From Triplophysa rosa (taxonomy: Eukaryota > Chordata > Actinopteri > Cypriniformes > Nemacheilidae), in NCBI RefSeq assembly GCF_024868665.1, contig NC_079912.1, positions 16,289,926-16,353,925 of the forward strand: a stretch of 64,000 nt of DNA, given 5' to 3'. The notes under the pieces are model-generated. The model had not been told where the DNA came from. It saw only the letters and a program-made list of their open reading frames with translations, and searched no databases. How positions within the stretch are numbered: position 1 is the stretch's first letter; each line of letters starts with the position of its first letter. The translations under genes were made by a program, and so were the position numbers. Positions 56,096-64,000 of this stretch are shown piece by piece.

Positions 56096-57410
56096 TTATC
56101 TGAGGGAGGTCTTCATTTCTAGTCAGCTTCTCCAGCGAGGCATAACAAACATCGGGGCTCAGCATCAGGCTAACCGTAGGCACGTGGCAGCCGCGTTCGT
56201 GTGCGCACAAACACACAACTACTTGGGTTATGGTTGAGCCGAGCGAGTCAGTGATTGGTGTATGTGCGTTAGAGCACTTCCCCTCAGGGACGCCGTGCCA
56301 GACTCCCATGTTGGCCCTGAACTAAAAGCAAACCCTATATTTCTGCAAACACATCCCAAACATGTCAGGTCCGATCAACCACAGCACAATGCCTCCGACA
56401 TATTTCCCTTAAAGGTGGAGAGAGAGGGAGAGAGAGCCTTTTTCCCAAGCAACTAATGGTGAACTTTGGATTGTGCTAATGGAGTGCAGAGCGAAGGCAA
56501 TTTCTGAAAGCAGTTAAAGGTGAACGTGGTTTAGAAAGGTGTCGTTTGCTATTTAGCAACAGCATGTCATGCTAAGACTTTGCGGCTGACTCAATCTGTT
56601 TTGTAATTAATAACTCAAAACAAAAACAACCCTACTAGGCATTAGCCCGTAATGTATCTCTAATTCTTGTGCTTCTTTTCAGTAAGAAACAAAACTGGAA
56701 AATGTAATTAACTGTCTGTATAGATATCAATTCTCTGCATCAAGAAAAGTAGGTTAGCACACATGCTTGAACACATTGGGTTGGTGTGCCCGAGCATGGC
56801 TGGTAACATTTCATTCCTTTTCTTGTCCTTTTTCCACTATCTGTTTTAAATTAAAGTTTCAAAAGCCCCAAAATAAAACCTGAAAATCTGTCTGCGCAAG
56901 CTGCACTGTACTGCTAAACAACAGTAACACTAATAATCAATGGGCAGAATGCATTACAGCACACTGTTTATAATTTACACTTTCGAGCATATCCATCTAC
57001 AAATCCATTAACCGCTGCTCTGATTTACTACCACATTAGCATTAATTAAAAGCTGTAGATGTTTCATGATCAATAAGACAGCTGTCCCTCTTAATTAATA
57101 AATCAACATCTTTAACTGAGCTTTACTGCTACTACACTGGTATGAAGAGGTGTGAAAGAGGTCATACAAGGTTGCAACATAAGCGTCTTTCACTCATGTC
57201 ACACAGGATTTGATTAGTTCCGAGTCGATTTGACATGACTCGGAACCCTTTACACAGCCGATACCAAAGTCAATTTAAGGAAGTTTGCAACACCTTTGGG
57301 CAGCTATTTCAGTCACGCAAGTAAAAATTGCAGGCAAAAATCACAATGAAATCATATATTTTAGAACAACAATTACACCCGGCATCAAATGCACCATAAC
57401 TTTCATCTCT

Positions 57411-57599
57411 CAAAGTGATATTTCACCCAAAAATGAAAATTCTGTCATCATTTACTCACACTCTTGTCATTTTAAATCTGTATGACTTTATTTCTTCCGC
57501 AGAACACAAAAGAAGATATTCTGAAGAATGTTGATAACCGAACAGCACCGGCACACATAATGCAATGCAAGTGAATGGGTGCCGGTTAAAGCAGCAATC
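57411..57599. mobile_element. AGTTCACCC element, left part
   Basis: AAAGTGATATTTCACCCAAA AATG, then TTCTGTCATCATTTACTCAC and AAGAAGATATTCTGAAGAAT. It stops at GGGTGCCGGTTAA, where a different repeat takes over (GCAGCAATCCGCAATAATTT). The right half is missing. Confidence 0.8.
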
Positions 57600-57639
57600 C
57601 GCAATAATTTTGGGGTAAAAGGAATCAGAAATCAATTGT

Positions 57640-57960
57640 TGAGTAAATTAGGGGTGACCCCGAATAGTCAAAGATTCGATGCTTCGATATTAGGAGCCTG
57701 ATTTGACTACCAATCTCACAGTCGAATCTTTGCAGAAGTGTTATGCAATGGGGATCATGCCATTTTGACATCATAAATAATCATTTTGCTGGCGCAAAGA
57801 AATGGGACATTTTTAGGGTTGGGTACCGAAACCCCCGGCGTATATGAGCGCAAGGTGTGGCTATGACCCAGCGCAGGATCGCGTCTCTCCGCGTCTTCTG
57901 TATTGCGAGACCGGTAAAGAGAAGCAGCATGTTCCGCACGCACCCGCAGATGACTCGCAA
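57640..57960. repeat. Likely hAT-type repeat fragments
   Basis: GGTGACCCCGAATAGTCAAA GATTCGATGC and TTTTAGGGTTGGGTACCGAA are starts of common fish non-autonomous hAT-type repeats, from memory. Ends not resolved. ORFs inside are not gene-like. Confidence 0.4.
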
Positions 57961-58884
57961 ATGAATGTGTACACCGTTTCGTTACTTAGACTGAACTTTG
58001 CGCTGCATGATACAAAAAAAGAATAATAAAGTAAGATAATCTAAATCACCGCATATAGCATGCACGGCGCAGAATTTTGGAACTCGTCATTCTCTGCACT
58101 TGAACGCAAGCGTGTACGTCAGGAGGACGGAGAAAGAGTGCGCAGGAAATAAAGGTGAAAGGGACTTTTTGACTGTTTAAATGCTAAGATGCTTTATAGC
58201 ATTCCTCCTTTACATGCGGTAAATAAAGTCACTTTATTGGTAATTCATTGGTAATTAACGTGCTGAATTGTAATTCTCTCATTTTGTCATCCAGCTTGTT
58301 CTACTTTTATCAATCCACACGACTATAAATACTCAGAGCGCTGCCTCAGTTTCTGGAGAGTTTAGGGTACTGCTAAGTTTCTGCTTCTCTGCTGAACACA
58401 AATACAACATGTGTACTCAGGCACAGATGTCTGTACCGGCTTTATGTTAACAGGCTTACTAGATTTGGCACAAATGCCACAAATTGGGACTGACCTAAAT
58501 TATTCCTAGGTCTGATCTCAGTAAGTAATGGTGCACTGCGAGGTGTACTAAAACACTGACTTTAATGTATGAACTAGGACATGTGGTCCACACATCTCAG
58601 ACAGCTTTGTTTCCATCACCTCTGGTGGTCAGTTTGTGGTAAGAGCTGCGAAGACCCCGTGGTGGTCTGGAACCAGGCCTGAAAATGAAATGGTATGCAC
58701 ATGTGTGTATATATTGCGGTTTTGCCATCTAAATGTTTTCCCTGCCAAACCCTTGGAAATTCTGGACTTTGTGGAACCCAAGTGGTCAGAGCCTTGGCAA
58801 CAAGGCAAATTGGTTGCTAAGCGCTAACGAAAGAACATTTACATGATACTGAAGGACCAACTCAGAAAAAGCTTTCTGCCCCGA

Positions 58885-59520
58885 TTAAAGCCACAATATG
58901 GAATATTTAGACCGCTAGATGGCGCACTTTCGAAACAACAACAAAAGGCGAAGCTAAATGACGTTATGTAGGAGAGTGGAATTATGGGACATGTAGTTTT
59001 CACCATCCAGAGGCGTAGGGAGATCGCCCATCATGTTCACAGACGAGGTAATGAATGAATTTTATTTTATATCATCGTAGTGACTTAGCTTGCAAGAAAT
59101 GTGGATTGTAATGCTACGTTATCCCGCGACTGATATTGGACTTTGTCAATTGATTTGGTAGCGAAATGCTACACAGTTTTACGTGTTTAAAACAGTCATA
59201 CAGTCGTCGTTTAAAAAGTAAATTGGAATGAACCCACAGCATTTACAAGTAACGTTACTGGCTACATATTTTCGTGTTGCCGTAGTTTCTATAACCGGAA
59301 ACTGAGGGTAGTGCGGAGCAGCGGATATTAAGTCACTGATATGCGACAAATACAAGTGAGACAAGGGACGGGAAATTATTTTAAATAGGAATTTCTCTGG
59401 ATTTGCACATTCTTGGGAACATTTGGGATAATGTAAGTACACAACAGCATGAAATATATCACACTGTGCAAGTGATTTTTGGATATTTCATAACAAAATT
59501 ATTCCACATTGTGGCTTTAA
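58885..59520. mobile_element. TTAA-flanked element with AAGCCACAATATGGAATA ends
   Basis: Left TTAAAGCCACAATATGGAAT, right ATTCCACATTGTGGCTTTAA; about 18 of 20 positions are complementary and both ends sit in TTAA. The 636-bp interior has no transposase. It contains CGCTAGATGGCGCAC (58912-58926), which resembles a CTCF core, so the element may spread that motif. Confidence 0.85.
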
Positions 59521-60424
59521 TTGAAAGGTTGTAACATTTGTCCAAGACCATTACAGCCTAACTGAAATAATCTACCAGTAAGATGAGACTTGCATAATGA
59601 ATGGTAAAAAAAGATCATCACAAATTATTGATAGGCAAACAACATAAGAAGCATCTTAATCGACTGCACCTCTTCCCCACGAGCAAAACTGACAAAAAGC
59701 AAAGAAACAACATGGAACTCATCTAAGATGGCTCCCTTATCAAATATTTACATCGGTGTGATTGGTGTCCCTTCGACTCAGGATAATCAATAGCTTTTAT
59801 ATATGATACCTTCAGACAAAGTGCAGGACCATCATGGGAATAAAGGGAGAAAACGCAAGTGAGAGAAAAATGAGGAGCAGAGAGCTTGTATAGTTTTTTT
59901 CTCCTGCAAGGTGTAGGATGAGAGACATGTTCGGAGAGTGTGTTTAATGCTCTGGTCCATGGGGACGAATGGTTGCTGTTAGTGTATTTTTTATTCTGTC
60001 TGCAGTCTTGGGCTCATATTGAATAAGGCAGATCAATAACCCACCACCAGAACAGCCAGCCAACAGAGACCCTCCTCATAACACAGACCAGAGACTCGAG
60101 TGGGTCTCCATTACCAACGTTTTGTAGACAAACTTACTATTTACTATAGTACCATTGTATTAATTACTTTTTATGAATTAATCAATTGGCAACAATTACA
60201 TTACATTTCATTACATTATAATATATTATATTATATTACATTATATTATATACAGTATTGCAATACAAATAAATAGAATGGAGCAAATGGCAAATACCAA
60301 AGTCTTTAAAAGTCAAATATTTCATTACAAACTCAAACACCGCTCATCCAACTCTTTCTAGAATTAAAAATATAATCTAAGCCAACTATATTATATCTTT
60401 ATATAATATTATCCACATCCATTT

Positions 60425-60611
60425 CATGTAGGAAAGCAAACAGTTCTGGGGCACTTTTGACATCAATGTTGACATCAAAGGTCAATGGTTGTAACAAGCA
60501 TTCTTCCAAATATGTTTCTCATCAGAACAAAGAAATTTACACAGATTTGGAACAACTCGAGGTTGAGTAAATGAAGACAGACTTTTTATTTTTGGGTGAA
60601 CTGTCCCTTAA
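60425..60611. mobile_element. AGTTCACCC element, right part
   Basis: AGGAAAGCAAACAGTTCTGG GGCACTTTTGAC (as in the 34736 copy) through TTTTTGGGTGAACTGTCCC TTAA. The left terminal part is lost. The 34736 copy and this one form a subfamily. Confidence 0.8.
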
Positions 60612-61639
60612 AGTGATGCACACCTTTAATCTGACCAATAATCCTTTGATCTATAAAACCTTTCTCTGTATTATCATACGTCACCAAACTACCATCTGAT
60701 TCCATCTGCTCTATGCTACCACTAACGTTCTTTATAAGGGCAGAGCCTATACGATACAATTTGGTGTAAAATTGGAATGGAAAATGAAAACCTAGTCACT
60801 CCAAATAGACAACATGCACACTAGTCTTCTGCGAACAAGATGAAGGGAGTTTCTCAGATATAAGAGGCTGACGAGGAGACTTTCTTCTCCCCGGGGGAAA
60901 GTGTGAGAAAGCGAGAGTGACATCCATGCTTCTAGCATTTCAGGGGCTTTTTTCAATTTAGCAACGTGGCAGACTCGCTCATAAAAGGGAGAGCCGAGCA
61001 GCGACCGCAGGGTACTGTCCCCACACAAATACAGCACTAGTTTCCATGGCAACATAATGCCAAAATGCCTCCTTCATTGCGCGTAAATCAACACTTAAAT
61101 AGTAAAGCTTCGTGAATGAAATTCATCCACACATGATGAAGAACTCGCACCAACTACAGCAAAGGAAAACACTTGGAAATGATTATGCATGGCTTTATTT
61201 CAAACGCTTTCATTTTCTTTTTTTCTTTTAATCCTTACAGCCAACCTTCAGAGGCACGTTTCATGTGCTCGGCCTTCAAACAAGACAAACGTGGTCTTCT
61301 CCAGTCATTAAAAATCGTGAGTCGATCAATTAATGTGAACTTTTTACTTTTATCCAGCCCGAACTGTTTTGAAGGATAACTGCAAGGAATTCATGAGAAT
61401 TGATGGTCCACCTAAATGCTTCTACAACAACTTTGGTTCAAACAGCTTCAAGAGAAGGTTTTTTATAGGATCTTTTATTCAACTCAAAGTAAAATCAACA
61501 TACTTTGACAAAAATAAAAACTCATTTTGAAGTCTTTTTTGACACAAACTGTCTTTGGATATGTTTGCATTTCTGTTGTTAATTAAGTGATGACTTGCTG
61601 CACCCTTCGACTTCAAAATAACGTTGCTGTCTGAAACCT

Positions 61640-61850
61640 CGGCTGTCCAAATTCGCTGTTTTTCATGAAAAACACTGTTCTTTTTAAATGATACTGTATA
61701 AATACTGTGTTGTCAAAGTTGACTAGCGCTTTTTAATACTTTTTATTGGTTATATTGCTAGACCCAGTGACAAACATAAAGGGTGACTATTAATAATGAA
61801 TTCTGGCAAAAAATAAAACTCACAAAATATGGTTTCAGAAGGACAGTAGC
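61640..61850. repeat. Dispersed repeat, inverted partner of 52150-52350
   Basis: Shares, in reverse complement, the ordered words listed for 52150-52350 (for example GACCCAGTGACAAACATAAA GGGTGACTATT and TTGTCAAAGTTGACTAGCGC). An AATAAAACT-containing interval differs. The two copies are 9 kb apart within one gene. Confidence 0.75.
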
Positions 61851-62727
61851 GATAAACTTCTTTACATTAGAACTTGATCTCACTTACATGAATGGAAGTG
61901 TTCTGGTGATTATAGGATTGCATTGATTTTAAAACTTTAAAAGTTTTTTCAGCCATTTTTACCCTGGACATTAGACAACACAGCACTGATTTTTGAAGGA
62001 GGGGGGAAAACAAACCAACCAATCCAAGCTGACAAGAGAGGCGACTGGAGAACCAGAACACCTGCTGAGAACATATCTAGCAGGTCATATTGGTTATAGA
62101 AGACATAAGCTCTACATTCAGCTTGTTTCACACTTTTTAACACCCCAAACGCGTAGAAAACCACGTGATTTGATGCCAGAGGCAAATCTGGACCTGTAAA
62201 CCTGTAAATCAGTGGTGTTTTCCAATACCTCACACCTGCTACGTGAGAAGTACCCGTCCACCAGATGTGTCAAGAGCGGGTTTATAACATCTTCACTTCT
62301 GAACTTCTCCTTTGTCTCAATCTGCTCTCAATCTCCCAAGAGTGCCCTTTCTTTCCAAAGGTTATTTCTTTCTTTCCATCCATCCATCGCGGGATGACAG
62401 AGCCAATCTTCCAGGCGTTGCTGGTACGTGCAGCTTGAAGACCCCATCAACCATGGTGGCATATAACGACCACTTCAGCCCGAGACAAAACGTCCGTTTA
62501 ATCCCATGAAACAACGGAGACAATGCGGACAACTTTATCATAACCTGAAAGCGGAGCTTGACAATTTTCTTTCATGTCCTCCAACATTGATTTCCAACTA
62601 CAGCAGATTGTCAACCTTTACGATGAACCAGACAGAATAAAATCACTTATGAATGATATAATGTAGCCTACAAAATAACTTGCAGGAAAGCACTTTCACG
62701 AAATAACTCGATTTTTTAATAAAATGA

Positions 62728-62825
62728 GCTAGGGTGGTTGCTACGGTGATACCAGGGCATTGCTTGGTTTCTAGGGCGCCCTGGACGGTTGCTAGGTGTG
62801 TTGCTATGCAGTTGCTAAGCTGTTT
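62728..62825. repeat. GTTGCTAGG-type degenerate tandem repeat
   Basis: Seven or so units such as GGTTGCTACGGTGATACCAG, GGCATTGCTTGGTTTCTAGG, GGTTGCTAGGTGTGTTGCTA, GCAGTTGCTAAGC. This degenerate repeat of about 10-15 bp is common in fish introns. Confidence 0.75.
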
Positions 62826-63764
62826 TGTGTGTCAATCAGACTACATCTGTACTTATAAAAGGCGCTTGCTATGGCACTAATAACACTGCGAGTAATTATA
62901 AACGGCTCAATGTTATTATAACCTTAGAAATAAAGCAGCACACTCGAAGAACGTCACGTTTGGATTCATTTCAAGTTCTTCTCAAGCTTACAGAGCTTCA
63001 GCTCAATACTTCAGTTCTCTCAGAGACTATAATCAGCGGGGCTGAAATGAAAAGCAGGTGTGTTTGGAGACCAGTGGTTTTGCTGTTATTTCAGTGGGGT
63101 GAGCTACAGAGGGAGCTCACAGGGCGACTCTGACCGCAGCTCTTGGGTGGAGAACTATAAAAAAGAGATTATCCATACGCGTACAAAGAGTAGCAATAAA
63201 AACAGTTTTTTTCTGGTCACCGAGTGAGCAAACTGGGTACAGAACTATATCAATTTAAAATGACAGGAGTATAAAAAGGCAACTTCAGTGTTTCCAGAGC
63301 ATATCGAACGGCCATTAAAATGACAGACGAAGTTTCAATCACTGCAAAGTTTCTTAAAGCACTCTTTAACAAGAAAAATCTCTCATTTTAATATCAATTT
63401 ACATTGATGTATCTGATGGTCAATACCATTAATCCAGATTTAAATTAGAGATTTTGTAAGGTTGTGCCAGTCTGTAAACGATAGTTTAGGATTTTAACTA
63501 GCCAGTGCCAGACTCCAGTTAAAACGCTGTCTTTCATTTTATTGATAGTGGTTCCATTTCATCACACATGTGCAAATGCTATTGGCATTTTATTCTCATC
63601 TCTCCTGTGGCTCTGTGTGCTTTAAAGGCGGAAATAACCTACAATGAAAATGGCGTAATCGCGTTTTAACATAGCAACCAGTCACTTTTATACGGTTTCG
63701 GTATGTTTTCCAACTACATAGGACTTTTCCCCCTAAACCACATTTGCCAATTTTAATTCTCACT

Positions 63765-63910
63765 GAAGGAATAGTTCATCTTCAAATTGAAAATTCTGTA
63801 ATTATTAACATTTCAAACCTGTATGACTTTCTTCAATCACACGGGTTTAAAATGACAACAGGGTGAGTAAACGAAGACAGAATTTTCATTTTGAAAGTGA
63901 ATCCCTTTAA
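63765..63910. mobile_element. Short AGTTCACCC element
   Basis: Left GGAATAGTTCATCTTCAAAT TGAAAATTCTG, right GAATTTTCATTTTGAAAGTG AATCCCTTTAA. The central part is deleted, leaving 146 bp. Confidence 0.8.
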
Positions 63911-64000
63911 GACCAAAATAAGGCCCATTTTGATTTCATTTCGCCTAAAAAAGGAGTCTGAGACTGTGGATAAATTATTGAAGGAGATTTTGTAAAAAAT

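Larger units (their letters stand above)
55510..64000 (-). other. Eph intron 3, partial; no upstream exon found
   Basis: At least 8.5 kb. The next upstream exon (ephrin-binding domain, normally about 660 bp uninterrupted) would be visible as a minus-strand ORF of some 200 codons; none exists here, so the ligand-binding exons lie beyond 64000. Contains the polypurine tract, several transposons and a tandem repeat listed separately. Confidence 0.85.

Noticed and set aside
1..64000. tRNA, rRNA or CRISPR arrays
   Set aside because: No B-box/cloverleaf pattern, no rRNA core words and no regularly spaced direct repeats were seen on either strand by eye.
1..64000. Pseudogene status of the Eph gene
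   Set aside because: All 14 exons have intact splice sites, phases and catalytic residues; absence of exons 1-3 is explained by the window edge.

Overview
This is a gene-sparse, intron-rich vertebrate window, almost certainly from a cypriniform (carp/zebrafish-like) teleost. There are no compact ORFs and no operons. Long introns and a dense load of short inverted-repeat DNA transposons, especially the families ending TTAA-AGGG..AGTTCACCC and CAGTGTTGGG, are typical of cyprinid genomes (family attribution from memory, not from a search).

The one clearly supported gene lies on the minus strand between 55509 and 27726. It is the 3' four-fifths of an Eph receptor tyrosine kinase. I assembled 14 consecutive exons by hand, each with AG/GT borders and matching phase. 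They give 706 residues plus a stop: Cys-rich/EGF-like module, two fibronectin III domains, transmembrane helix, juxtamembrane segment with two tyrosines, full kinase domain with all catalytic residues, SAM domain and a C-terminal PDZ-binding tail (-VQV). In the standard 17-exon Eph layout these are exons 4-17. The signal peptide and ephrin-binding domain (exons 1-3) are not in the window and must lie beyond 64000. The activation loop is EphA-type, but the sequence and tail match no single mammalian paralogue that I can recall, so no symbol is given. A repeat-free stretch from 27725 to about 24545 is the probable 3'UTR.

On the left, a possible plus-strand last exon (150-280) with an AATAAA plus GT-rich polyadenylation region near 632-700 hints at a second gene converging tail-to-tail with the Eph gene. 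Between about 0.7 and 24.5 kb I see no convincing gene. That interval holds microsatellites, many foldback/MITE elements, nested insertions and several unique, moderately GC-rich blocks that look like conserved non-coding elements (not testable here).

The most interesting non-genic signals are: (1) a pair of inverted copies, 36 kb apart, of a roughly 0.7-0.8 kb TTAA-flanked transposon, each keeping the C-terminal half of a THAP zinc finger and a following splice donor; (2) a large group of TTAA-flanked elements that share an AGGG or AAGC-type start; (3) a near-perfect 240-bp palindrome at 9727-9966; (4) nested insertions at 19.0-20.2 kb and 50.6-50.9 kb; (5) a GC-rich intronic block at 42.1-42.8 kb. 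I found no evidence of a wholly new biological system.
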